From: CCY15215 sp034932145
GTDB lineage: Bacteria; Cyanobacteriota; Cyanobacteriia; Cyanobacteriales; Spirulinaceae
NCBI RefSeq assembly: GCF_034932145.1
Contig: NZ_JAYGHV010000127.1
Location: forward strand, 1-37,348
Reading direction: 5' to 3'
DNA length: 37,348 nt
The first letter of the stretch is position 1. The number at the start of each line of letters is the position of its first letter. The translations under genes and the position numbers were made by a program. The notes below the pieces were generated by a model. The model worked only from the letters and a program-made list of their open reading frames with translations. It was not told the DNA's origin and ran no database searches. Shown piece by piece: positions 1-7,243 of the stretch.

Positions 1-14
1 GGAGTGGGGGGGAA

Positions 15-626
15 TTAGAATGTTTTGGCTGTGCGAGCTTTGGGATCGAAGACAAAACGGCGATCGTAAATGGTCATGCCGTATAAATTAAAGGAAATAG
101 TCGGTTTTTCTCCCATTGCTTCGACACAGTGAATGGCATCCGGTAGGAAACAGATAATATCCCCCGAGGAGAAAGTGCGATCGCCTACCCTTTCAATGCG
201 ATCGAGGTTTTCGGCATCTGGCGATCGCTTCCAAAAAGTATTTTTTTCCTCACCATCCAACAACATCACCAAGCCCCAAGTTGCATGATTGTGAATTGTC
301 GAAACTCGTCCCCCTTCCCAGGAAACCATTTGTACTGTGATTGGGTATCCTGGCTCATCATAAAGCATGGAAACAGACCATCCTTTTTGAGGATCCGGGA
401 AAGTGTATTGTAGTTGTAGCCAAGGCGAGTCATCCATTAAACGCCGGACTCGGGGACAGATTCGTTTGAGACGTTCGGTATCATCGTCAAAGCGATCGAG
501 AATGCTATCGAGATCGGCGAGAAATTGATACAAGCGATAGGGAGTTGTCAGGATTTTTTCATCCTCTGCGGCTTTTAACTCTTGACAAGTACCGTGGTCT
601 GTGACCAACCAATTCCGACCGTTCAT
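15..626 (-). CDS. Cupin-fold, cysteine dioxygenase-like protein
   Basis: Predicted small non-haem iron enzyme of the cysteine dioxygenase/cupin type, about 203 residues, cytoplasmic with no signal peptide. The metal site is visible as an H-N-H pair in IHNHATWG (about residues 112-114) and a later His in DAIHCV (about 166), the 3-His arrangement of thiol dioxygenases. The substrate cannot be told from sequence; cysteine or another small thiol is a family-based guess. The ATG at 626 is preferred over a TTG 21 bases upstream because AGGAAA lies about six bases before it. It is divergent from the lipoprotein gene at 971. A generic cupin without dioxygenase activity remains possible. Confidence 0.7.
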   Translation of the reverse strand: MNGRNWLVTDHGTCQELKAAEDEKILTTPYRLYQFLADLDSILDRFDDDTERLKRICPRVRRLMDDSPWLQLQYTFPDPQKGWSVSMLYDEPGYPITVQMVSWEGGRVSTIHNHATWGLVMLLDGEEKNTFWKRSPDAENLDRIERVGDRTFSSGDIICFLPDAIHCVEAMGEKPTISFNLYGMTIYDRRFVFDPKARTAKTF

Positions 627-970
627 TAGCTTTCCTTTTTGTATCAAACAATGTTTCCATTTTTCCTTTATAAACTATACCTCTCCTGCGATCGGGAATT
701 TATTTTTTAGTGGGAATGGTCTTTTTTAGCAGTTTTTTCGGTAGAGTTATCATAAAAAACTTTTTTTTTGTTGACTTTGATTAGATAAATTAATATTTAT
801 TTAGGTACTTTTCAGTTTTTTCTCAGTCATCCGAGAAATTTATTTGCTATATTGTTGTCTACGCTGAAGCGATATGGCTCTGACTAAAATTTGGAGAGGA
901 GTCATTGCAGTTTCAGCGCCGAACACCTAAAAAAAACATTCCATTTAAAATAATTTTGAGGGGAACCCAA
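627..970. promoter_or_regulatory. Divergent intergenic region, candidate promoter for the lipoprotein gene
   Basis: This 344-base AT-rich stretch separates two divergent genes. A TTGACT at 771-776 followed after 17 bases by TATTTA at 794-799 is a possible rightward sigma-70 promoter, which would leave a leader of roughly 160 bases before the lipoprotein start. A ribosome-binding AGGGG sits just before the ATG at 971. No RNA gene or conserved gene was recognised here. Confidence 0.3.
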
Positions 971-1198
971 ATGAAAGTTAAGTACCTGACAACATTGGCA
1001 ACGGTTAGTTTATTGAGTTTGGGATTGGCTGTGGGCTGTGCCAGCCCAGACGCTACAGAAGGAGAGAAAACCGAACAAGCAGACCCCTGTGCTGGTAAAA
1101 CTGATGGTGCAGACCCCTGCGCTGGTAAAACTGATGGTGCAGACCCCTGCGCTGGTAAAACTGATGGTGCAGACCCCTGCGCTGGCAAATCCGAGTAA
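971..1198 (+). CDS. Small lipoprotein with Cys-containing decapeptide repeats
   Basis: A 75-residue predicted lipoprotein. It starts with a basic, hydrophobic signal peptide ending in the lipobox LAVGC (Cys about residue 24), so the mature protein should be lipid-anchored to a membrane. The rest is a short acidic linker and four tandem copies of a ten-residue unit, ADPCAGKTDG, each with one Cys; the last copy ends CAGKSE. The ATG at 971 is chosen because it follows AGGGG and gives a clean signal peptide. A strong terminator follows, so it is probably a one-gene transcript. The repeats resemble Cys-Ala-Lys-rich repeat lipoproteins seen in other bacteria; metal or thiol chemistry is a guess. 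Confidence 0.7.
   Translation: MKVKYLTTLATVSLLSLGLAVGCASPDATEGEKTEQADPCAGKTDGADPCAGKTDGADPCAGKTDGADPCAGKSE
1079..1198 (+). repeat. Four 30-bp in-frame tandem repeats
   Basis: Four consecutive 30-base units at 1079, 1109, 1139 and 1169 encode the ADPCAGKTDG repeats. The first three differ at a single base (TGT versus TGC) and the last diverges near the stop codon. Such near-identity at silent positions suggests recent expansion by slippage or unequal recombination. Confidence 0.9.
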
Positions 1199-1268
1199 AA
1201 AGAAAAGAGAGTAAAAATATTCTCCTGTATTTTTCCTAGATATCTTTCCTTCTGATTAGGAAAATTTG

Positions 1269-1323
1269 CCCCCGTAAAAAGTCTTATCTTCCGAGACTTT
1301 ACGGGGGTAAATCGTGTTTTTTT
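1269..1323 (+). terminator. Rho-independent terminator after the lipoprotein gene
   Basis: CCCCCGTAAA(AA)GTCT pairs with AGACTTTACGGGGG across a short loop, with two bulged A residues. A T-rich tail containing seven T follows at about 1317-1323. It closes the small lipoprotein transcript. Confidence 0.8.
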
Positions 1324-1469
1324 CGATAATTTCTAACCTCCTCGATCGCATTTTTCGAGAAAATATCTGTAGGGGATGAGACCAAAAAAAGATAAAAATT
1401 ACAATCCGTTCGGGTAAGAGCGTACAATTGCTTTGTTATACCCTGCGCTCGAATTCTTGCCCGAACCCG

Positions 1470-2771
1470 ATGAAGCCCCAAGAAATACACGCCGAACAAT
1501 TACTTGAATTAGCCCTTGCTTCAGGAGCAAGTTGTGCGGAGGTTTATCAGTCGCGATCGCTTTCCCATCCTATCTTTTTTGAAGCCAACCGACTGAAGCA
1601 GTTGGAGAGTTGTGAATCGGAAGGTACGGCACTAAGGGTATGGTGCGAGAATCGTCCAGGTTTGGCGGTTGCTTACGGACGAGTTGAACCCCGAGAATTA
1701 GTTGAGGGGGCGATCGCCCTTTCGGAATTAAATCCCCTCGAAACCATTGAACTTGCGGAAGCCAAAACCGCGATCCTGCCGGATTTAGGGGAAGTGGTAG
1801 AAGTGGGAGAATTAGTCAAACTAGGACGGGAGGCGATCGCGTATATTCGAGAGCAGTATCCTGAAGTCCTCTGTAGCGGGGAATTTGAATGCGAACAAGA
1901 GACCACAATTCTGACCAATAGCCAAGGACTGCACTGCCAGTATACTGATATTACCCTGAGTGGTTATTTGGGGGTGGAATGGGTACGAGGAGAAGACCTG
2001 CTCGGGATTTATGAGGATCGTGAAGAACGCAACCAACTCAGTGTCAATAGTCTCATTCAAGATATTTTAATTCGGCTGGACTGGGCGCAGGAAAATACAC
2101 CTCCTCCTCTCGGTCCCATTCCCATTCTCTTTACCGGAAAAGCGGCGGCGTTACTTTGGGATACCGTGGCAGAGGCTATTAATGGCAAGCACGTTTTGGA
2201 AAAATCTTCTCCTTGGAGCGATCGCCACAGACAATTAGTCGTTTCCGAGATTCTTTCCCTCAGCCAACAACCGGAAAGGGGACCCTATAGTTGTCCTTTT
2301 GACGATGAAGGCAGCAAAACACAATTTCTGCCTTTGATCCAACAAGGGAAACTAGAAGGATTTTATAGCGATCTCGCCACAGGTCGCGCTTTAGGGACGA
2401 TTGGTACGGGCAATGGGTTTCGTCCTTCTCTCGATCGCTATCCTACTCCCGAATTGATTAATATTATTGTCGAACCGGGCTGGGGCAGCCTCACAGACTT
2501 AATTCAGCAATTAGATAATGGATTATTAGTGGATCAAATGTTAGGAGGAAGTAGCAGTATTTCTGGAGATTTTTCCATTAATGTCGATCTGGGTTATCGT
2601 ATCGATCGCGGCAAAATTGTCGGGCGTGTCAAGGATACAATGGTTACAGGTAATGTTTATAAGGCACTCAAACAAATTCTCGCTTTAGGAAACGACAATC
2701 GCTGGCACGGCTCTTACTATACCCCTTCAATCATTGTTGATGGCTTATCGGTGGTTGGCCAAAAAATGTAG
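1470..2771 (+). CDS. pmbA: TldD/PmbA family protein (TldE/PmbA-like subunit)
   Basis: About 433 residues with the two-domain layout of TldD/PmbA proteins. The C-terminal half carries the glycine-rich stretch GGSSSISGDFSINVDLGY, common in this family. No HExxxH zinc motif is present, which points to the TldE/PmbA partner rather than the catalytic TldD subunit; TldD would have to be encoded elsewhere. The TldD/E complex degrades unfolded peptides and matures some modified peptides and gyrase modulators. The ATG at 1470 is preferred over an in-frame TTG at 1428. The stop codon lies inside the first unit of the repeat that follows. Confidence 0.8.
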   Translation: MKPQEIHAEQLLELALASGASCAEVYQSRSLSHPIFFEANRLKQLESCESEGTALRVWCENRPGLAVAYGRVEPRELVEGAIALSELNPLETIELAEAKTAILPDLGEVVEVGELVKLGREAIAYIREQYPEVLCSGEFECEQETTILTNSQGLHCQYTDITLSGYLGVEWVRGEDLLGIYEDREERNQLSVNSLIQDILIRLDWAQENTPPPLGPIPILFTGKAAALLWDTVAEAINGKHVLEKSSPWSDRHRQLVVSEILSLSQQPERGPYSCPFDDEGSKTQFLPLIQQGKLEGFYSDLATGRALGTIGTGNGFRPSLDRYPTPELINIIVEPGWGSLTDLIQQLDNGLLVDQMLGGSSSISGDFSINVDLGYRIDRGKIVGRVKDTMVTGNVYKALKQILALGNDNRWHGSYYTPSIIVDGLSVVGQKM

Positions 2772-2892
2772 GGGTTTGGTCTCCAAACCCATTTCCCGGT
2801 AGGGGTTTGGTCTCCAAACCCATTTCTCCAAACCCATTTCTCCAAACCCATTTCTCCAAACCCATTTCTCCAAACCCATTTCTCCAAACCCT
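2769..2892. repeat. 31-bp duplication and 14-bp tandem repeat array
   Basis: Two copies of a 31-base unit start at 2769 and 2800. Each contains a perfect 8-bp hairpin, GGGTTTGG-TCT-CCAAACCC. From 2811 the unit TCTCCAAACCCATT repeats five times exactly (2811-2880) and then once partially (to 2892). The first unit overlaps the stop codon of the upstream gene. This is a short tandemly repeated repetitive sequence of the kind frequent in filamentous cyanobacteria; no coding role is evident, though the hairpins could stabilise the 3' end. Confidence 0.9.
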
Positions 2893-2982
2893 CAAAGGTT
2901 AAATGAATCAGGAATCCTGAAGGAGAGCAGGACAATACGCAATAGCATAAAAACAGAATAAATTGCTAAAGGCGTAATTGTT

Positions 2983-3468
2983 ATGGAAAAACTGCAAAAT
3001 CAGCTCGATACACTGAATGGTAAAGTCGATTTACTTTATCAACTGGTCGAGAAAATGTCGAGTCAACTTGCTGGACTTCTAGCCGGGCAAAATGCTGACG
3101 TGGTAGAAGCCCTTCAGGACGATCGTGCTTTTGCCACCTCGTCTTCCTCACAAAATATTACCAAATTATCGAAAAATCAACGAGTTTCTACACCTATTGG
3201 TTTTCCCTCTTCTCCGGCGATCGCCCCACAGCAAGACAGCATTTTCCATAAAGATGTGTTAGCAGACGAACAGAACCTCGATCGCCTGCTCGACTACAAT
3301 ACCGATGAGCGATCGCTTTCTCCCGATCTACAAATTCGGCGGTTGACGGCGCAAGTGACCGCAGCCTATAACCGCATTGCCGCTTTGGAAGAACAATTAT
3401 TGGCCACCAGAGGCGATCGCGATCGCCAGAAATTCACCCTTGCTCTGCAAAATTCTCCCAAAAGTTAG
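2983..3468 (+). CDS. Conserved hypothetical coiled-coil protein
   Basis: A 161-residue soluble protein that I do not assign to a named family. Residues 1-35 and about 118-145 show heptad-like spacing of Leu/Ile/Val, suggesting two coiled-coil helices. They are joined by a Ser/Thr/Gln-rich, probably disordered linker. No signal peptide, membrane segment or catalytic motif is visible. An ATG at 2983 follows a weak AAAGG. HIP1 words inside the gene (3415-3426) indicate long residence in this genome. It is followed by a good terminator and convergent with lexA. Confidence 0.6.
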   Translation: MEKLQNQLDTLNGKVDLLYQLVEKMSSQLAGLLAGQNADVVEALQDDRAFATSSSSQNITKLSKNQRVSTPIGFPSSPAIAPQQDSIFHKDVLADEQNLDRLLDYNTDERSLSPDLQIRRLTAQVTAAYNRIAALEEQLLATRGDRDRQKFTLALQNSPKS

Positions 3469-3510
3469 CATTCTGCTCCAACTTCTTCTTAGACAACTTT
3501 TTAACTTTTT

Positions 3511-3540
3511 ACACCCCCTTGATATCAGGGGGTGTTTTTA
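3511..3540 (+). terminator. Rho-independent terminator between convergent genes
   Basis: ACACCCCCT pairs perfectly with AGGGGGTGT around the loop TGATATC, followed by TTTT. It terminates the coiled-coil gene. The A/T-rich flanks (TTTTT before the stem on this strand reads as A on the other) make it less convincing for lexA coming the other way. Confidence 0.85.
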
Positions 3541-3569
3541 AGCGGGGTCTTTATTTATTCGTGTATCCT

Positions 3570-4214
3570 TTAATGGATTTGGCGCTGAGTGAAAAAATCG
3601 CGCCAGACACCCACGAGAATACCTTGAATTTCCACCTGATCTGCCTCAGCCTCAATGGGGTCGAATGCAGGATTAGAGGGTTTTAAGGTAATGCGATCGG
3701 CAAACTTGTAGAATCGCTTTAAAGTTGTACCGGCACCATCCACCCGAGCAGCAACAATTTCGCCATTTCTGGGGATTTCATTGGCGGGAGGCCGTTGCAT
3801 CACGACGAAATCCCCCTCTCGAATCATATCCTCAATCATGCTATCCCCTGTCACTCGCAGGGCAAAGCAGTTAGGACGATGCAAGATCGCCAGAATATCT
3901 AGTTGCTCTTTGTCATCGGTAAAAGGTTCGACTAATTGACCCGCCGCGATCGCCCCTTCAATGGGTAATCCTGTTTTTTGAGGGGGATAAAGAATGCGAA
4001 TGGTGCGTGCTTTTCCTTCTGTCCAATCAATATACTTTTTCTTCCGCAAACGCTCCAAACGGCTTTGAATAGGAGCCGGAGATTTGAGATTCATGGCTCG
4101 CATCATTTGGCGAATGGAAGGGGCGTGCTGCTCGGTGCGAATGTATTCAACTAACCAGTCATAAAGTTCCTTTTGAGCCGGGGTCAATTTTTCCATTTTT
4201 TCGGGTTTTTCCAT
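3570..4214 (-). CDS. lexA: LexA repressor
   Basis: A 214-residue LexA. Residues 1-75 form the winged-helix DNA-binding domain, with the recognition region around APSIRQMMRAM. Residues 83-210 form the S24 self-cleaving domain. The Ala91-Gly92 cleavage site, the nucleophile Ser125 (in TGDSM) and Lys166 (in TTLKRF) are all present, so this repressor should be capable of RecA-stimulated autocleavage. Some cyanobacterial LexA proteins lack these residues. Starts near residue 7 are possible because a second ATG follows, but the first fits. Its own upstream region carries a cluster of LexA-box-like sequences, which suggests autoregulation. Confidence 0.93.
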   Translation of the reverse strand: MEKPEKMEKLTPAQKELYDWLVEYIRTEQHAPSIRQMMRAMNLKSPAPIQSRLERLRKKKYIDWTEGKARTIRILYPPQKTGLPIEGAIAAGQLVEPFTDDKEQLDILAILHRPNCFALRVTGDSMIEDMIREGDFVVMQRPPANEIPRNGEIVAARVDGAGTTLKRFYKFADRITLKPSNPAFDPIEAEADQVEIQGILVGVWRDFFTQRQIH

Positions 4215-4273
4215 GGCTTTTTTACTGGGGTAAATTGTGGAGGCGATTAAAAAAAGAATCTTTCAATCGCTTT

Positions 4274-4315
4274 GTTCTTATTTTAGAACGTGGGTACTTA
4301 TTTAAGAACAGTTCT
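4274..4315. promoter_or_regulatory. Probable LexA operator cluster upstream of lexA
   Basis: The minus strand contains AGTACCCACGTTCT (4298 to 4285), close to the cyanobacterial LexA box AGTAC-N3-TGTTCT. It is embedded between two similar 16-base palindromic units, GTTC-N8-GAAC at 4274-4289 and GTAC-N8-GAAC at 4294-4309, and followed by AGAACAGTTCT at 4305-4315. The overlapping GTTC/GAAC/GTAC half-sites lie 60-100 bases from the lexA start, as expected for autoregulation. The box match is seen; binding is inferred. Confidence 0.6.
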
Positions 4316-4510
4316 ATCAGAAAAAAAACAGAAAGTAAAGTCGAATAAAACATCAAATAAATTGGCGGGATTTTGACTCGTAATTCGAGGAACTTTTCCC
4401 AGAAATTTAGCTCTTATCCCCTAACCTCTCATTTCCCTTTCCCCAATCCCGGATTCGATCCTCCAAAATAGAGAATATGAGGTATCGGTCTATACTGGGA
4501 AATTCGCTGA

Positions 4511-5809
4511 ATGTACGTTTATCGCACCAACGCATTTGATGAACAAGTCACGGAACAAACTGGACTGGGGGATCATGTCGATCGCCTATGCAGGGAAATA
4601 GAGGAAATGGCGCTAGAACAGGTTCTAGCGAGGTTTGAGCGGGTTTATCCTTATCTGAAGCGTAAAGAAGGCAACCTACGGCTAATTGCGCGAATAAAGC
4701 GGGTAGGGAGCGATCCGGTTTTATGTTGGTTGAAGGTATTCCGCAGGGGTGGTCACGCTTATGGGGAATTTTTGCGCGATCGGGAAAATTTTGGCGATCG
4801 CATTCTTGACAGTCAAATCAAACAAGAACAATTATGGCAATGGCTCAATCAACGCAAAGCCGAAAACGATCGCCAAAACACACCCCAACCCCTCACGGAT
4901 GAATTGCGACTCTGGCTGCAACGTCCTAGCTTAAGAATGGATTTTGATGGTGTTGTTGTTTATGAAAGCGAATACTGGTTAAACAGCTTTTCTACACCAG
5001 AAATTCAAGATAAATGGAGAACTTTTAACCGAATTATTGCCGAACTTGCCGATACTACCTCGGATTTTGGCTCGGATACCTATTGGGAGGGAATTAAACT
5101 GTATGGAGAAGAGCATCGCTATGTTCTCTACAGTCGCATTCTGACCGCAGATATACCCTCGAGACAGGTTCTTTTTCTCATTGCTCCCTTTTCTCAAACT
5201 CCCGATCGCGAACAAATTCAACAAGTTATCGATCGCACTTGGCCGGAAAAAGAAATTTCTCCTTTTAATCCCCAAACTCCCACAACATTAGATGAATTAA
5301 CATCTATTGCTTCTCGTGCTTATCCCAGTTATTTATTAGCAGATGAAACCAATTGGTTAGCCATCGAAAATGAAGAAAATGCTAACTTAGCACTTTCTGC
5401 GGAAGAGGAGGCCATTTTGCATGATGTTTCTACAACTCGTCCTTCTTTACCCTTATTTTTAAACGGACAGGCGGGGAGTGGTAAATCAACAATGCTTTTT
5501 CATCTTTTTGCCGATTATTGTCACAAGCATTTGCGGCTTTGTCAAGAGCAAAATATCTCAATTTTAAGTAAACCGCATCCCTTATTTTTAGCTTATAACG
5601 AACGCTTGCTGAAGGTTGCGAAAGAGAGAGTTATTCCTTTATTGGCCTCCCATCATCGTTTTTTAGCCAAACGGGGAATTGCTGAAGATTTGCCCAATCT
5701 TAGTCCTTTTTTCCAATCTTTTCGGACGTTTTTACAAAACTTACTTCACTTAGAAGAACGCGATCGCTTCAACGATGCTAATTATATTTCTTTTCACCGC
5801 TTTCGCTAA
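4511..5809 (+). CDS. Helicase fragment 1: N-terminal domain and Walker A
   Basis: The 432-residue part before the first stop. Residues 1-95 form a compact basic domain of unknown role, with a stretch (RLIARIKRVG...LKVFRRGGHAYGEF) that loosely recalls RelE/ParE folds. Residues about 300-432 begin the SF1 helicase core, with the Q-like region, Walker A at 319-327 and motif Ia (LAYNERLLKVAKERV). It ends HRFR-stop without Walker B, so translated alone it could bind but not hydrolyse ATP as a helicase. Confidence 0.6.
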   Translation: MYVYRTNAFDEQVTEQTGLGDHVDRLCREIEEMALEQVLARFERVYPYLKRKEGNLRLIARIKRVGSDPVLCWLKVFRRGGHAYGEFLRDRENFGDRILDSQIKQEQLWQWLNQRKAENDRQNTPQPLTDELRLWLQRPSLRMDFDGVVVYESEYWLNSFSTPEIQDKWRTFNRIIAELADTTSDFGSDTYWEGIKLYGEEHRYVLYSRILTADIPSRQVLFLIAPFSQTPDREQIQQVIDRTWPEKEISPFNPQTPTTLDELTSIASRAYPSYLLADETNWLAIENEENANLALSAEEEAILHDVSTTRPSLPLFLNGQAGSGKSTMLFHLFADYCHKHLRLCQEQNISILSKPHPLFLAYNERLLKVAKERVIPLLASHHRFLAKRGIAEDLPNLSPFFQSFRTFLQNLLHLEERDRFNDANYISFHRFR

Positions 5810-5848
5810 CTGATCGATCGCACGACATGGCGTAAATACTCGCCGGAA

Positions 5849-7228
5849 TTGTATTGGCAGGTCATTCGTACTTTTATTAAAGGATATCATTTAGACGAAC
5901 GCGATCGCTATTTAGATGTTGATGATTATCGAGAAATTCCGCGACGAGAACAAACCGTGACAGTGGAAGAATTTAAAGATATTTATGAAACCGTTTGGAA
6001 ATGGTACGAACGTTATGCCAAAGAATCTGAAAAATGGGACGATCAAGACTTAATTCGCCGGGTTCTTTATCTTAAATGTTACTCTCCCGAATATACAGCT
6101 ATTTTTTGCGACGAAGCACAGGATTTTACCCATATTGAACTGCAATTAATCATGCGTTTGTCTGTTTTTACAGCCTACGATCTCGAACATCAGCACATTG
6201 AAAGTTTGCCGTTTGCTTTTGCGGGCGATCCCTTACAAACTCTTAATCCAACTGGGTTTCGCTGGGCGAGTTTGAAGGCTGCTTTTTACAATGAAGTGAT
6301 TACAACGCTTTCTCCAACAGGAAAACTCGGCTTAGAAATGAACTTTGCTGAATTAGAATCAAATTATCGTTCAATTCCTTCTATTGTGGGAGTTAATAAT
6401 CTGATTCAGCTTTGGCGAAGTGTTCTTTTCGATCTCCCTGAACTCAAACCCCAAAAAGCAAGAAAGCATGGTAATTTTGATCCTCAAAAAATGATCGTTG
6501 GTTCAGATATATCCAATGAAGAATTAGAAGAATATTTACAAGATACAATTATTATTATTCCCTGCGATCAAGGAGGGGAAATGGATTATATTCGCAAAGA
6601 TAATATTTTAGCTAAGTTACAAGAAAAAAGCGAGAAACAGGAAACATTACTTTGGAATGTTTTAAGCGCGATCGCGGCCAAAGGATTGGAGTTTAAACAA
6701 GTGGTTCTTTATAAGTTTGGGGAATCCTGTAATCTCGATGCTTGGTTGCCAATGGACTCTCCTGCGGAGGAAGTAAAATACTTTTTTAATAAGCTCTATG
6801 TTGCCGCAAGTCGGGCGACGGAACGATTATTTATTATTGATACCGAAGTTGGCGATCGCAAGCTCTGGAAACACGCCAGTAATATCTTAGAACTAGAAAA
6901 ATTTTTAGAATTATTACAACAACAGAAGAGTAAAAAACAATGGGAAGAACGCATTTATCTAATTGGCAGGGGCGATCGTGCTGATGCGATCGGCAGCGAC
7001 GATCTCCCGGAAATTGCCAATACTTTTTTTACAGAAGGCATTAATATGGAAAATGCCGATTTAATTAGGCGTTCTCAAAGTGCTTATAAACGCTTGGGAG
7101 ACGAAGATCGCGTTCAATTATGTGAAGCATGGGCTTTGAGGTTTGAAGAACAATATTTACAAGCGGGACAATGTTTCCTACAACAACAAGAATTTTCTCT
7201 AGCCTGGAATTGTTTTTGGCAAGGGTAG
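5849..7228 (+). CDS. Helicase fragment 2: Walker B through motif VI
   Basis: The middle segment, in the same frame as the previous one. The open frame actually begins right after the TAA; a TTG at 5849 is only a formal start. It holds Walker B (CDEAQDF), motif III (AGDPLQTLNPTGF), motif IV (SNYRSIPSIV), motif V (AAKGLEFKQVV) and motif VI (YVAASRATERL), then the start of a helical repeat region. There is no convincing ribosome-binding site at the TTG, so independent translation is doubtful. Confidence 0.5.
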   Translation: MYWQVIRTFIKGYHLDERDRYLDVDDYREIPRREQTVTVEEFKDIYETVWKWYERYAKESEKWDDQDLIRRVLYLKCYSPEYTAIFCDEAQDFTHIELQLIMRLSVFTAYDLEHQHIESLPFAFAGDPLQTLNPTGFRWASLKAAFYNEVITTLSPTGKLGLEMNFAELESNYRSIPSIVGVNNLIQLWRSVLFDLPELKPQKARKHGNFDPQKMIVGSDISNEELEEYLQDTIIIIPCDQGGEMDYIRKDNILAKLQEKSEKQETLLWNVLSAIAAKGLEFKQVVLYKFGESCNLDAWLPMDSPAEEVKYFFNKLYVAASRATERLFIIDTEVGDRKLWKHASNILELEKFLELLQQQKSKKQWEERIYLIGRGDRADAIGSDDLPEIANTFFTEGINMENADLIRRSQSAYKRLGDEDRVQLCEAWALRFEEQYLQAGQCFLQQQEFSLAWNCFWQG

Positions 7229-7243
7229 TGTTGGGCAAATTTA

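Noticed and set aside
874..930. An 18-codon ATG frame (MALTKIWRG...) upstream of the lipoprotein gene
   Set aside because: No clear ribosome-binding site and no family; short frames like this arise by chance. A leader peptide cannot be excluded but is not supported.
2769..2892. CRISPR array
   Set aside because: Units are contiguous with no unique spacers, and 14 bp is too short for a CRISPR repeat.
2717..2935. Repetitive 72-residue frame on the minus strand over the 14-bp array (Trp/Gly/Glu-rich)
   Set aside because: It is a translation of the tandem DNA repeat and overlaps the end of pmbA; not a credible gene.
5807..7228. Alternative genetic code or stop-codon recoding in this genome
   Set aside because: Other genes in the window end normally with TAA, TAG and TGA at family-typical lengths, and no recoding structure was seen after the two stops.
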